Below are positions 49,729 to 58,774 of a stretch of 64,000 nt of DNA, in pieces. The translations under genes were made by a program, and so were the position numbers. The stretch is from Hymenobacter sp. UV11 (lineage in GTDB: Bacteria > Bacteroidota > Bacteroidia > Cytophagales > Hymenobacteraceae): contig NZ_SRII01000006.1 in the NCBI RefSeq assembly GCF_004684095.1, positions 248,001 through 312,000 on the forward strand, written 5' to 3'. Numbering within the stretch: position 1 is the first letter of the stretch; every line of letters starts with the position of its first letter. Under the pieces are notes generated by a model, which had not been told where the DNA came from, did not search any database, and was given only the letters and a program-made list of their open reading frames with translations.

Positions 49729-50739
49729 ATGAAGCAAACGCTGCGCATTTTTCGCTACCTACTGGCCACCTTAGCGGTACTGGCGCTCCTACTTACGCTG
49801 GTTTCGGTGCTACCTACCCCGGTGTGGTGGGTGCAGGTGACAGGCTTTCCACGGCTGCAAGCGCTGGCGGTGCTGGTGATAGCAGGGGTAGGGCTGCTGC
49901 TGCTGGGGTGGCCCCGGCACCGCTTGCTGTGGGTGGCGCTGGTGCTGGCCTGCGGCGCGGGCAGCGTGGTGCAGGCCAGCTTCTTATGGCCTTACCTGCC
50001 GGTGTCTTCCCAAACAGTGGCGGCGGCTACTCCCGCCCAGGCTCGTGACTCTACCAGCCGCGTGCGGGTGTTGGTTATCAATGTGTTGATGACCAACCGG
50101 CAGGACGCGCGCCTGCTCCAGATGGTGCGGAATGCGCACCCCGACGTGCTGCTGGCGATGGAAACCAACGACTGGTGGGCGCGGGCGCTAAGCCCCTTGC
50201 AGCCCGACTATCCGTATCGCCTCGAACTACCGCGCCCCGACGCCTACGGCATGGTACTGTACTCGCGCCTATCCCTGCTGAACCCGCATACCCAAAACCT
50301 GGAGCAGCCGGGTGTGCCCTCCATCATCACGGGGATGCGCCTGGCCGATGGCCGCACATTCACGTTTTTCGGCATTCACCCTACCCCCCCAATTCCTGAT
50401 AATTACCCCGATGGCGTGGGCCTGCGCAACCAGGTGCTGCACAAAGTGGCCCGGCTGCTGCGCCAAACGCCGGGCCCCGCCCTGGTGGCCGGCGACTTCA
50501 ACGACGTGTCGTGGTCGAGCAGTATTCACCAGCTCATAGTCGAGGGGCCAGTGCACGACATCAGCGTGGGGCGCGGCATTTACCCCACTTTCGACGCCCA
50601 CGTTCCGGTGCTCATGCGCTGGCCCCTCGACCATTTTTTTGTGACGCCCCAGTTTCGGGTAGTGTCGCTGACGCGGCCGCCCGCCGTGGGCTCCGACCAC
50701 TTTCCGCTGCTGACCGAGCTGGTGCTGAGCAGAAATTAG
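49729..50739 (+). CDS. Endonuclease/exonuclease/phosphatase-family membrane protein
   Basis: A 336-residue protein: three N-terminal helices (IFRYLLATLAVLALLLTLVS and two more, residues about 8-95), then an EEP domain with VRVLVINVLMTNRQD, LLAMETNDWW (catalytic Glu), GMVLYSRLSLL, GDFNDVSWSSS and the terminal SDHFPLLTEL (Asp-His). The domain probably faces the periplasm. Similar membrane-anchored EEP proteins occur widely; substrate unknown (phosphoester or nucleic acid). Convergent with the amino acid permease, 11 bases apart. Confidence 0.9.
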   Translation: MKQTLRIFRYLLATLAVLALLLTLVSVLPTPVWWVQVTGFPRLQALAVLVIAGVGLLLLGWPRHRLLWVALVLACGAGSVVQASFLWPYLPVSSQTVAAATPAQARDSTSRVRVLVINVLMTNRQDARLLQMVRNAHPDVLLAMETNDWWARALSPLQPDYPYRLELPRPDAYGMVLYSRLSLLNPHTQNLEQPGVPSIITGMRLADGRTFTFFGIHPTPPIPDNYPDGVGLRNQVLHKVARLLRQTPGPALVAGDFNDVSWSSSIHQLIVEGPVHDISVGRGIYPTFDAHVPVLMRWPLDHFFVTPQFRVVSLTRPPAVGSDHFPLLTELVLSRN

Positions 50740-50750
50740 CGCCTTTGCAC

Positions 50751-52520
50751 TTAGCCTACTACCCCCCTATTCAGCTTCGAATTCTTGTAGCCATAAGTGA
50801 AGTAAATCGCCAGCCCGATGAGCAGCCAAATCAGGAACATCGTCCAGTTGTTGATGCCCAGCTGCGTCATCAAGTAGAGGTTGGTGAGCAGGCCCAGCAC
50901 CGGCAGCAGCGAGAGCTTCTTTTGGAACGTGACGACCATGATGGCCAGCGAGGCCATGATAAACACCAGGTACGGAATCTGGTGGCGGAAAACGCTGTAG
51001 TAGCCTTCGCCGGTGCGGCTGGCCGTGGTGCCGTCGGTATCTTCAATCAGCTTGACGATGGTGCCGTGGTCGTAGCGCCAAAGCAGGTAGCCGGCACCTA
51101 CCAGTAGCAGCGGTATCAGCCAGCGGCCGCTGATGTAGGGCACCGTGAAGCGGGCATCCGACTTGCCGTAGGGGTCGATAATGAGGATGCCGCCGCACAC
51201 CAGCGCGAAGGCGAACAGCGTGCCGATGCTAGTCAAATCGACCACCAAATCCATGTTCAGAAACAGGGCCGGCACGCCTACAAAAACGCCCGTGACGATG
51301 GTGCTGAATGAGGGCGTGTGTAACTTGGGGTGCACCCGCGCAAAAATGGGGGGTAGGAGGCCGTCGCGGCTCATGGTGAGCCAGATGCGCGGCTGGCCCA
51401 GCTGAAACACCAGCAGCACCGAAGCCATCGCAAACACCGCGCTCACCGCCACCAGCGCCGAGAGCCGGGGCAGCCCTACTTTGGCAAACACGAACGAGAG
51501 CGGGTCGCCTACTCCCAGCTCTTTATACGATACCATGCCAGTGAGTACCAGCGTGACAATAACATAGAGTACCGTGCAGATGATGAGCGCATACATCATA
51601 GCCTTGGGCAGGTCGCGCTGCGGGTTTTTGCACTCTTCGGCCGTGGTGGAGATGGCGTCGAAGCCGATGTAGGCGAAGAATACGGCCGACACGCCCTTGA
51701 GCACCCCACCGATGCCGTTGGGCGCGAAGGGAGACCAGTTGGCCGGTTTTACGTAGAACACGCCCACCGCAATGACCACAGCCACAATAATTAACTTCAA
51801 CACCACCAGTAGGTTGGAGACATTTTTACTTTCCTTGATACCCACGTACACCAGCGCCGTGATGGCCACCGTGATGCCAAAGGCCGGTAAATCGACGACC
51901 AGCCGCAGGCCGTCGAACAGCTCCGGGGCATTGGCCCAGGCGTAGTAGGCTTCGAGCTGCGAGGGGCTGGCGGCGCTCAAGGGCTGGCCGCCCTGCATGA
52001 GGGCCATCACGGCTTCGTAGCCGGCGTGGGCGCTCTGAGTGCCCATCGTGAGCCAGCGCGGAATGTGCAGCCCCACACTGTCGAGCAGGCCGGTGAAGTA
52101 ATCGCTCCACGAAATGGCCACTACGATATTGCCCACCGCGTATTCCATGATGAGCGCCCAGCCGATAATCCAGGCCGCGAGCTCCCCAAACGAGGTGTAA
52201 GCGTAGGTATAAGCCGAGCCGCTGACCGGGATAGTGGCCGCAAACTGCGCGTAGCACAGCGCCGAAAACGCGCAGGCCACCGCCGTGAACACGAACAGCA
52301 GCGACACCGCCGGCCCGCCATTAAGACTGGCCTGGCCGATAGTAGAGAAAATACCGGCCCCGATAATGGCCGCGATGCCAAGGCCGGTGAGGTCGCGCAC
52401 GGTGAGGTGGCGGGCCAGGCCGCCGCCGGGGCCACCGTGGCCCCCAGCATCGGCGGGCGGGTTGGCAAGGATGGCCGCGATGGTTTTGCGGCGAAAGAGT
52501 GAGTTAGGAGTGGGAGGCAT
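50751..52520 (-). CDS. APC-family amino acid permease (cationic amino acid transporter-like)
   Basis: A 589-residue inner-membrane transporter with about fourteen helices. The first helix has the APC signature GLGIAAIIGAGIFSTIGQAS, followed by VFTAVACAFSALCYAQFAAT and YTSFGELAAWIIGWALIMEY, with FFAYIGFDAISTTAEECKNP in the middle, as in CAT-type permeases. Probably takes up amino acids with protons. An upstream extension to 52547 exists, but ATG 52520 (MPPTPNSLFRRKTIAAI) is preferred. Divergent from the next gene, with 115 bases between. Confidence 0.93.
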   Translation of the reverse strand: MPPTPNSLFRRKTIAAILANPPADAGGHGGPGGGLARHLTVRDLTGLGIAAIIGAGIFSTIGQASLNGGPAVSLLFVFTAVACAFSALCYAQFAATIPVSGSAYTYAYTSFGELAAWIIGWALIMEYAVGNIVVAISWSDYFTGLLDSVGLHIPRWLTMGTQSAHAGYEAVMALMQGGQPLSAASPSQLEAYYAWANAPELFDGLRLVVDLPAFGITVAITALVYVGIKESKNVSNLLVVLKLIIVAVVIAVGVFYVKPANWSPFAPNGIGGVLKGVSAVFFAYIGFDAISTTAEECKNPQRDLPKAMMYALIICTVLYVIVTLVLTGMVSYKELGVGDPLSFVFAKVGLPRLSALVAVSAVFAMASVLLVFQLGQPRIWLTMSRDGLLPPIFARVHPKLHTPSFSTIVTGVFVGVPALFLNMDLVVDLTSIGTLFAFALVCGGILIIDPYGKSDARFTVPYISGRWLIPLLLVGAGYLLWRYDHGTIVKLIEDTDGTTASRTGEGYYSVFRHQIPYLVFIMASLAIMVVTFQKKLSLLPVLGLLTNLYLMTQLGINNWTMFLIWLLIGLAIYFTYGYKNSKLNRGVVG

Positions 52521-52635
52521 TCGGCCGGGAAGAGATTGGGCGCGCAAACTAGTAAACGGCCAAGATACGGACGAGGTGTGTGCAATCGGGCACGGCCCAG
52601 CATCGGAAGGGAAAGCGACTCTTACCTTTTGCTTT

Positions 52636-53433
52636 ATGACTCAGCGCCCTATTGCCGTCCGCATCCCTACCTCCTGCTCGCAGCCCTGGGCTGCTATGAC
52701 GCCTACCAGCGACGGCCGCCACTGCGCCGCGTGCACCAAGACGGTAGTTGATTTTACGGAGAAAACGGATACCGAAATTTTAGCCTACCTCCGGCAGCTG
52801 GGCGCGGGCGAAACCTGCGGACGCTTGCGAGCCGACCAGCTAAATCGGCCGTTGGTGCCCGCTACTACGATGGCTGCCAGCAGCCGCTGGCGCACTTGGC
52901 TAGCAGCCGCCGTAGCCGCCTGGGGCCTTCGGGAGGGCAGTAGCCTGCGAGCTGGCTCGCAGCCGCTTGCCGCATCTTATACCCACCACTCACAGAAGCA
53001 AACTACTGAAAAAGCTCCCATTACTACCACTCCTAAGCAATTGCGCGGTGTGGTGCGCGATGCGGCCACGCAGGTACCACTGGTGGGGGTAGCGATTTTT
53101 TTGAAGGGCGAAAACCAGCAGACCAGCACCGATTCGACGGGCCATTTCAGCCTGCGGCTGCCACTTGGGCGCGCGCCGCACACGCTCGTCCTGCACCTGG
53201 CAGGCTACCGCTCGCAAACGGTGCCACTCCTAGCTGCGGCCCCTACCCTTGAACTGGCACTTGAGGCCGACCCCGCAGCGGCTGGCGTCGAGGTAATGGC
53301 TTATGCATTTGTTCACCATACAGATATAACTGGCGGGGTAATTAGCACCGTACTTGTTCCGCCGGCCACTCAGCCAGCGAGTCACAACCGGTCTTTTTTT
53401 CGCTGGCTGGCCCGGCCTTTTCGGCGTGAGTAG
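52636..53433 (+). CDS. Carboxypeptidase-like regulatory domain protein with Cys-rich N-terminus
   Basis: A 265-residue protein of a Bacteroidota type. The N-terminus IPTSCSQPWAAMTPTSDG plus RHCAACTKTVVDFT carries the recurring C-x-W-x-x-M-x-P-x-x-x-G-R-x-C-x-x-C-x-K motif, probably a metal site, on the cytoplasmic side. A hydrophobic stretch (RWRTWLAAAVAAWGLREGSS) may be a membrane segment, and a carboxypeptidase-regulatory-like beta-sandwich (QLRGVVRDAATQVPLVGVAI) follows. It has no known activity; probably a membrane-anchored envelope protein. Confidence 0.82.
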   Translation: MTQRPIAVRIPTSCSQPWAAMTPTSDGRHCAACTKTVVDFTEKTDTEILAYLRQLGAGETCGRLRADQLNRPLVPATTMAASSRWRTWLAAAVAAWGLREGSSLRAGSQPLAASYTHHSQKQTTEKAPITTTPKQLRGVVRDAATQVPLVGVAIFLKGENQQTSTDSTGHFSLRLPLGRAPHTLVLHLAGYRSQTVPLLAAAPTLELALEADPAAAGVEVMAYAFVHHTDITGGVISTVLVPPATQPASHNRSFFRWLARPFRRE

Positions 53434-53482
53434 GGCAACTATCTGGCAAACTTTTTACCCCCCAAAATCCTTGTGGTAGGGT

Positions 53483-54577
53483 ATGATGCGACTACCCCTG
53501 GCCTTGCTGCTCACGCTGCTCATTTCGGCCTGCTCCACCTTTAAGCCGGTTCCGACTACCCGCTTCAACCCCACCGCCACCCGCGCCGAGCTGCCCCACG
53601 AGGAGGCCGTGCACCCCAAAAACTCGCTGGAATGGTGGTACCTCACCGGCCACCTGCACGACCAGGCCACCGGCGAGGAATTTGGCATTGAGTACGTCTT
53701 TTTTCACTTCAACCTGAAAGATGGCAAAGACGACTACCAGATGGTGAACGTGGCCATTACCGACCCCAAGGGGCAGAAATTCAACTACGACTACAAGCTC
53801 GGCAAGCTGCCGCGCCTGCTCACCGACTCGCTGCCCGTGCGCCTGCGCGAGCACAAAGCCGGGCAGGTCTGGAAGTTTGACGGGCAGGAGGGCACCTACC
53901 AGTTCGAGGCTGCCCTCACGGGCAAGAACAACGCTGGCTACGCCCTCAACCTCAGCACCAAACCCACCAAGCCCGTGCTGCTGCACGGCGGCACCGGCTA
54001 CGAAAACTACGGCCAGGGCATCACGGCGGGCTACTATTCCTACCCCCGCCTGGCCACCACGGGCACCCTCACGGTGGCCGGCAAAACCCACCAGGTAACC
54101 GGCGACCTCTGGTACGACCGCCAGTGGAACTGCACCAGCATCGTGAGCAAAGGCGTGGGCTGGGATTGGCTCAGCATCCAGCTTGATGAGCCCCCCGTGG
54201 CCGAAGTACCCCAGCGCACGGAGCTGATGCTCAACACGCTGCGCAGTGCCGAAACGGGCCAAACGCTCAACAACGGCTCCTTTTTCAGCGCCATTAATGA
54301 GAATGTGCACCTCACGGGCACCGACTTTCAGCTCACGCCCCTTACCTACTGGACCAGCCCCAAGTCGAAGAAAAAATACCCCGCCAAGTGGCGCGTGCAG
54401 GTGCCCGCCCAGGGCTACGACCTCACCGTGGAGCCGCTGGTAGCCAACCAGGAGCTGGGCCTGCGCTTCTTCCACGCCTTCACCATGTACTACTGGGAAG
54501 GTATGTGCAAGGTCACGGGCACGCACAACGGCCAGCCCGTGACGGGCAAGGCCTACGTGGAGATTACAAACCGGTAG
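53483..54577 (+). CDS. Lipoprotein of the AttH/CrtC lipocalin-like family
   Basis: A 364-residue lipoprotein with signal MMRLPLALLLTLLISACS (lipobox ISAC). The mature part has the AttH/CrtC-type opening HPKNSLEWWYLTGHLHDQ and GEEFGIEYVFFHFNL, then TGDLWYDRQWNCTSIVSK, the usual hydratase-like pattern. Family members include carotenoid 1,2-hydratases and the unrelated-function AttH/KshA group, so a role in carotenoid hydration is possible but not implied; it is far from crtD. Alternative start at 53486. Confidence 0.9.
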   Translation: MMRLPLALLLTLLISACSTFKPVPTTRFNPTATRAELPHEEAVHPKNSLEWWYLTGHLHDQATGEEFGIEYVFFHFNLKDGKDDYQMVNVAITDPKGQKFNYDYKLGKLPRLLTDSLPVRLREHKAGQVWKFDGQEGTYQFEAALTGKNNAGYALNLSTKPTKPVLLHGGTGYENYGQGITAGYYSYPRLATTGTLTVAGKTHQVTGDLWYDRQWNCTSIVSKGVGWDWLSIQLDEPPVAEVPQRTELMLNTLRSAETGQTLNNGSFFSAINENVHLTGTDFQLTPLTYWTSPKSKKKYPAKWRVQVPAQGYDLTVEPLVANQELGLRFFHAFTMYYWEGMCKVTGTHNGQPVTGKAYVEITNR

Positions 54578-54585
54578 TTCGGCTG

Positions 54586-55044
54586 CTAATCAACCATAGA
54601 AACACCACCGTACGTCTTATTACGGTACAGCTTTTTTACGCAGTTGTGCTTAGTTATCAAGGCAAAGCCGAAGTCCTTTTCGTTGGTAAGCCTCGATAAA
54701 TCCACAATTTGCCTGGAGATTACGCTGTAGCCCACGCAGGACCCTTTTTCTAGAAAAACGAGCGTGCAGTTAAGGTCGTCTTGCGCTTGGTTAGTCACCA
54801 GCAGCTTCGTAGTCAGATAGTTGTTTATCCCGAAGCGCTCTACTTCCGCCAAGGGGCAGTAAGGCTTCAAAACCAGTATACTATCCCAGGCAACCACCTC
54901 TTCCTTGCAAAAGCTGAAACTGGCCAGCTGGTTATTCGCGATTAATTTACTGGCAAGGGAAACGTCTACGCGCTGCTCGGTCGGACGCCGACCACAGCCG
55001 CCTAAGCTTACTACCAACACCACAAGGCCCAGGGCTTTAAGCAT
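54586..55044 (-). CDS. Lipoprotein, unknown, lower GC than neighbours
   Basis: A 152-residue lipoprotein: signal MLKALGLVVLVVSLG with lipobox LGGC. The mature part has five further Cys residues (for example FCKEEV, YCPLAE, NCTLVF, SCVGYS, NCVKKL), perhaps forming disulphides. No domain is recognised. Codon use and base composition are clearly less GC-rich than the flanking genes, pointing to recent transfer. Convergent with the AttH-like gene, 8 bases apart. Confidence 0.75.
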   Translation of the reverse strand: MLKALGLVVLVVSLGGCGRRPTEQRVDVSLASKLIANNQLASFSFCKEEVVAWDSILVLKPYCPLAEVERFGINNYLTTKLLVTNQAQDDLNCTLVFLEKGSCVGYSVISRQIVDLSRLTNEKDFGFALITKHNCVKKLYRNKTYGGVSMVD

Positions 55045-55122
55045 AACTACTGGTATTGAGAAGGCTAAATAACAGTGTTGACCCTGTTAGTCTTGAACTA
55101 CTTAACGCTGATTACGTGCATG

Positions 55123-56430
55123 TTACCTCACCAGCATGCCCGCTAGCAGGGCTACTACCACTATGGCCACGCTGGGCACGCGCTCCCAGAGAAGCAGCAA
55201 AAAAGTAGTGCCTACTAGCAGCGGGTTGAGCGGCAGGTGCCAGTGGGCCAGCGCGCCGGGCAGGGGTAGGAGGCGGTCGGGCAGCGGGTGGTAGAGCAGC
55301 AGCGCCGCCGCGCAAACCAGGCCGGCGCTCACGGCATTCACGCCTTCGAGCGAGGCCTTCACCACGCGGTATTGGCGCAGGCTGTCCCAGAAGCGAATAA
55401 CGAAAAATATCAGGAAAGTGCCGGGCAGGAAGATGCCCACCGCGCCCACCGCCGCGCCCAGCAGCTGCGGGCCAGTACCGCCCAGCGGCCGCATGGCCAG
55501 CGCCCCGATGTAGGAAGCAAACGAGAAATTGGGCCCCGGCAGCGCCTGCACCAACCCCAGCCCCGACAGAAACTCGGGCCCCGTGAGGTAGTGCTTATAC
55601 TCCACAAACTCGGCGAAGAGCAGCGGTGCCAGCACCTGCCCGCCGCCGAAAACGAGCGAGCCGTTGCGGTAAAAATTCTCAAACAAGCGCACCGGCAGCA
55701 GCTGCGTGTAATGACCCAGCGCCGCCGCCAGCAGGAAAATGCCCAGCCACAGCGCGCCGTTGGCCCACTCCACCCGAATGGGCTTCTTATCGGGCACGAT
55801 GGCGTGCTTGCGGTAGCGCAGGGCCGTGACCACGCCGCCGGCCAGCAGCAGCAGGGGTAGCACGCCCGGTAGCTGAAAGAAATACGCCACCATGGCGGCC
55901 GCCACCAGCAGCGCCACCGAGGTTTTAGTATGAATGACTTTCTCAGCGATGCGATAAGCCGAAAACGCCACGAAGCCTACCGCCACCGGCTGCACAAACT
56001 GCACCAGGTGCGCCGTAAATGCCGTATCGAAGCGCGTGAGCAGCAGCCCCGCCAGCGTCATGAGCACTACGGAGGGTAGGCACCACACCAGCAGCGTGAG
56101 GTAGGCCAGGTTGGGTCCGCCCAGCCGGAAGCCGATGGCCGTCATTATCTGGGTGGAGGTGGGGCCGGGCAGTAGCGCGCACAGCGCCTGTATTTCCAGC
56201 AGCTCGGCGGCGGTGAGGTACTGGCGCTTGTTTACCAGTTGCCGAAACATCATGGCCAGGTGCGCCTGCGGCCCGCCGAAGGCCGTGCAGGCCAGTGCCG
56301 CCACGTCTTTGAGAAACACGAAGTTGCGCGTCCGGCGCATCCGGCGGCCCGCCCGGCGCAGCGGGGCCAGCATGGCCGGAAAGTCGGGGTAGGACGAGTG
56401 GTTATCGGTCACAGCAAGGATGGTAGGCAT
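55123..56430 (-). CDS. chrA: Chromate transporter, CHR family
   Basis: A 435-residue inner-membrane protein with two CHR (chromate_transp) repeats. First repeat: FVFLKDVAALACTAFGGPQA, RQLVNKRQYLTAAELLEIQA, LCALLPGPTSTQIMTAIGF; second repeat: NGSLVFGGGQVLAPLLFAEF and GPEFLSGLGLVQALPGPNFS. Long-form CHR proteins export chromate or sulfate-like ions; the substrate here is inferred. The frame extends to 56538, but those residues are translated from a repeat, so ATG 56430 is used. Confidence 0.92.
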   Translation of the reverse strand: MPTILAVTDNHSSYPDFPAMLAPLRRAGRRMRRTRNFVFLKDVAALACTAFGGPQAHLAMMFRQLVNKRQYLTAAELLEIQALCALLPGPTSTQIMTAIGFRLGGPNLAYLTLLVWCLPSVVLMTLAGLLLTRFDTAFTAHLVQFVQPVAVGFVAFSAYRIAEKVIHTKTSVALLVAAAMVAYFFQLPGVLPLLLLAGGVVTALRYRKHAIVPDKKPIRVEWANGALWLGIFLLAAALGHYTQLLPVRLFENFYRNGSLVFGGGQVLAPLLFAEFVEYKHYLTGPEFLSGLGLVQALPGPNFSFASYIGALAMRPLGGTGPQLLGAAVGAVGIFLPGTFLIFFVIRFWDSLRQYRVVKASLEGVNAVSAGLVCAAALLLYHPLPDRLLPLPGALAHWHLPLNPLLVGTTFLLLLWERVPSVAIVVVALLAGMLVR

Positions 56431-56477
56431 GCCGAAGATAAAGCGAGCCAGCCGGCTGGATGGCCGGTTCAGGTTAA

Positions 56478-56570
56478 AAAGAACGTCATGCTGAGCTTGT
56501 CGAAGCATCTTGGCCGCCTCGTTGGATGAAGCGGCCAAGATGCTTCGACAAGCTCAGCATGACGTTCTTT
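56478..56570. repeat. Inverted repeat, family C, perfect 40-bp arms
   Basis: Arms 56478-56517 and 56531-56570 (AAAGAACGTCATGCTGAGCT...GGCCGC and its exact inverse, 13-base loop). Between chrA and the oxygenase. Its translation creates the recurrent artefactual peptide MLRQAQHDV. Confidence 0.95.
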
Positions 56571-56587
56571 ATTCTCTCAGCTCAACC

Positions 56588-57565
56588 TTACTTCTTCTTC
56601 AGGCCCAGTTCGATGAGCCGCTCATTCAGAAACTCGCCGGCCGTGATGTCCACTTCCTTCTTGGGGTTGTCGGCCGTTACGAGGTGGGGTAGGGCAGCTA
56701 GGCTCATCTCCGAGCGCGGGTGCATGAAGAACGGGATGCTGTAGCGCGAGGTGTTCATCTTCTCGCGGGCGGGGTTCACCACGCGGTGAATAGTGCTCTT
56801 GAGCACGCCGTTAGTGAGGCGCTGGAGCATGTCGCCCACGTTCACCACAATCTGGTCAGGCAGGGCCGTGATGGCAATCCACTGGCCGTCGCGGCGCTTC
56901 ACCTGCAGGCCGTCGGCGCTGGCGCCCATCAGTAAGGTAATCAGGTTGATATCGCCGTGCTCGGCGGCGCGCACGGCGTCGGCCGGCACTGCGTCGGGGT
57001 CTTCGATGGGGAAGTAGTGAATGGGCCGCAGGATGCTGTTGCCGTTCTTTACCTTGTCATCGAAGTAGTTTTCGGGCAGCTCCAGGTACAGCGCGATTGC
57101 GCGCAGCACGTCCTGGCCGGCGGCCTCCAGGGTGCGGTAGGCCTTCATGGTGCTCTGCTCGAAGCGGGGCACTTCCTCGGGCCAGATATTGGCGGGGTAG
57201 TCGTGGCGCACGGGGTCGGTTTCGTCCAGCACCTCCTGTCCCACGTGGTAAAACTCCTTCAGGTCGCCGGTATTGCGGCCCTTGGCGTGCTCCTTGCCCT
57301 TGCTGATGTAGCCGCGCTGGCCCGCCAGCGCGGGGTTTTCGTAGGTTTGCTTGGCTTCGTCGGGCAGCTGGAAGAACTCCTGCACGTCGGCGTACAGCTC
57401 TTTGGTCTGCGCCTCGTTGAGGCCGTGGTTTTTGAGGGCAATGAAGCCAATGCTCTGGTACGCAGCGCCGAGCTCTTGCACAAACTTGGCTTTGCGGGTA
57501 GGGTCGCCCGAGCGGAAGTCCGCGAGGTCGAGCGAGGGAATGTGGTCAGGCAGGTTATCAGCCAT
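56588..57565 (-). CDS. 2-oxoglutarate/Fe(II) oxygenase, isopenicillin N synthase-like
   Basis: A 325-residue member of the plant-type 2OG-Fe(II) oxygenase family (IPNS-like). N-terminal block IPSLDLADFRSGDPTRKAKF and FIALKNHGLNEAQTKELYAD. The metal triad is H-x-D...H: AAEHGDINLITLLMGASADG, and the distal His in NGVLKSTIHRVVNPAREK, followed by RYSIPFFMHP (Arg/Ser 2OG site). Substrate unknown. Cytosolic. It ends in a Lys-rich tail (LIELGLKKK). Confidence 0.92.
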   Translation of the reverse strand: MADNLPDHIPSLDLADFRSGDPTRKAKFVQELGAAYQSIGFIALKNHGLNEAQTKELYADVQEFFQLPDEAKQTYENPALAGQRGYISKGKEHAKGRNTGDLKEFYHVGQEVLDETDPVRHDYPANIWPEEVPRFEQSTMKAYRTLEAAGQDVLRAIALYLELPENYFDDKVKNGNSILRPIHYFPIEDPDAVPADAVRAAEHGDINLITLLMGASADGLQVKRRDGQWIAITALPDQIVVNVGDMLQRLTNGVLKSTIHRVVNPAREKMNTSRYSIPFFMHPRSEMSLAALPHLVTADNPKKEVDITAGEFLNERLIELGLKKK

Positions 57566-57770
57566 AAGATAAGTAAGGTTGGGTACTTGCTGATTATGGA
57601 GGATTAACCACTGGTAGCGGGCCGGGCCGGCGGCTAGTGGCGCGGGGCCCTAGCGCCGACCTGGCCAGCCAGCAGCAACCAGTAGTTACCTACTGCGAAG
57701 TTAATACAAAACCCAAAAGCCGCCTACATTCGTACTCATCACGTACCCTTGCCCTTTCATCCTCTTTCAC

Positions 57771-58637
57771 ATGAAGCTCCCTATTGTTTCGCTTACTGGC
57801 TCCCTGGCACTCGGCGCCCTGGCTGTGCTAGCCAGCTGCAGCACCTCGCAGCAAGCCGAAAGCACCACGGCCCCGGCCGACCGCAACTCCTCGCTGGGGG
57901 CCCAAACCAACGTTACTACCCCCGCTGGCCAGGTGCAGACGAAGGGCGGCATCACGCTCACGCCCTACGACGACTCGCCCAAGTTTCCGACGGCCCAGAT
58001 GCAGCTCAACAGCCCCGTAAGTGGCTCCACAATGCCCAGCGGCCCGGTTACGTTTTCGTATAGCCTCACCAATTTCCAGCTGACCAACATGACGGCCAGC
58101 GACCACGCCATGCAAATGGCCAACTCGATGAAGGGCCAGCACATTCACCTCATCGTGGACGACCAGCCCTACACGGCGCACTACGACACCAAGTTTGCCG
58201 AGCCCGTGGCCGATGGCCAGCACGTTATCCTGTCGTTCCTGTCGCGCTCCTACCACGAGAGCATCAAGCACCAGGGTGCCTACGACCTGCGCACCATCAC
58301 GGTGGGCACGCCGGCCGCCGGCACCGCCCCAATGGCATTCGATACGAAAGCCCCGACGTTATTTTACAGCCGCCCCAAGGATACATATTCCGGAAAAGAC
58401 GCGCAGAAAATCATGCTCGACTTTTACCTCGTAAACACGACCCTCGCCCCCGACGGCAACAAGGTGCGCGCCACTATTAACGGCACCGAATTTATGCTCG
58501 ACCAGTGGATACCCTATATGATGGAAGGCCTACCCGCCGGCCAGGCCACCATCAAGCTGGAGCTGCTAGATAGCAGCGGCACCCTGATTCCGGGCCCCTA
58601 CAACTCGGTAACCCGCACGATTACGGTTGCGCCGTAA
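57771..58637 (+). CDS. Lipoprotein, unknown function
   Basis: A 288-residue lipoprotein: signal MKLPIVSLTGSLALGALAVL with lipobox LASC. The mature part is beta-rich (TAQMQLNSPVSGSTMPSGPV, MKGQHIHLIVDDQPYTAHYD) with His residues that could bind a metal, and a C-terminal sandwich-like region (IKLELLDSSGTLIPGPYNSV). It resembles Bacteroidota proteins of unknown function. A 36-base gap and repeat family C variant follow. Confidence 0.78.
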   Translation: MKLPIVSLTGSLALGALAVLASCSTSQQAESTTAPADRNSSLGAQTNVTTPAGQVQTKGGITLTPYDDSPKFPTAQMQLNSPVSGSTMPSGPVTFSYSLTNFQLTNMTASDHAMQMANSMKGQHIHLIVDDQPYTAHYDTKFAEPVADGQHVILSFLSRSYHESIKHQGAYDLRTITVGTPAAGTAPMAFDTKAPTLFYSRPKDTYSGKDAQKIMLDFYLVNTTLAPDGNKVRATINGTEFMLDQWIPYMMEGLPAGQATIKLELLDSSGTLIPGPYNSVTRTITVAP

Positions 58638-58665
58638 GCAGGGGGTAGGCGCAGGCTCGCCTTAA

Positions 58666-58770
58666 AAGAACGTCATGCTGAACAACGTGAAGCATCTCAC
58701 TCGCGCCGCTGGGATTACTAACCCAACGATTCGAGGGAGATGCTTCACGTTGTTCAGCATGACGTTCTTT
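58666..58770. repeat. Inverted repeat, family C variant, perfect 34-bp arms
   Basis: Arms 58666-58699 (AAAGAACGTCATGCTGAACA...) and 58737-58770. Shares AAGAACGTCATGCTGA and GAAGCATCT with the 56478 unit but has a diverged centre. Fills the convergent gap before kmo. Confidence 0.93.
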
Positions 58771-58774
58771 GGTT

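Noticed and set aside
56431-56538. N-terminal extension of chrA beginning MAASSNEAAKMLRQAQHDV
   Set aside because: Translated from family C repeat sequence; the real start is ATG 56430.
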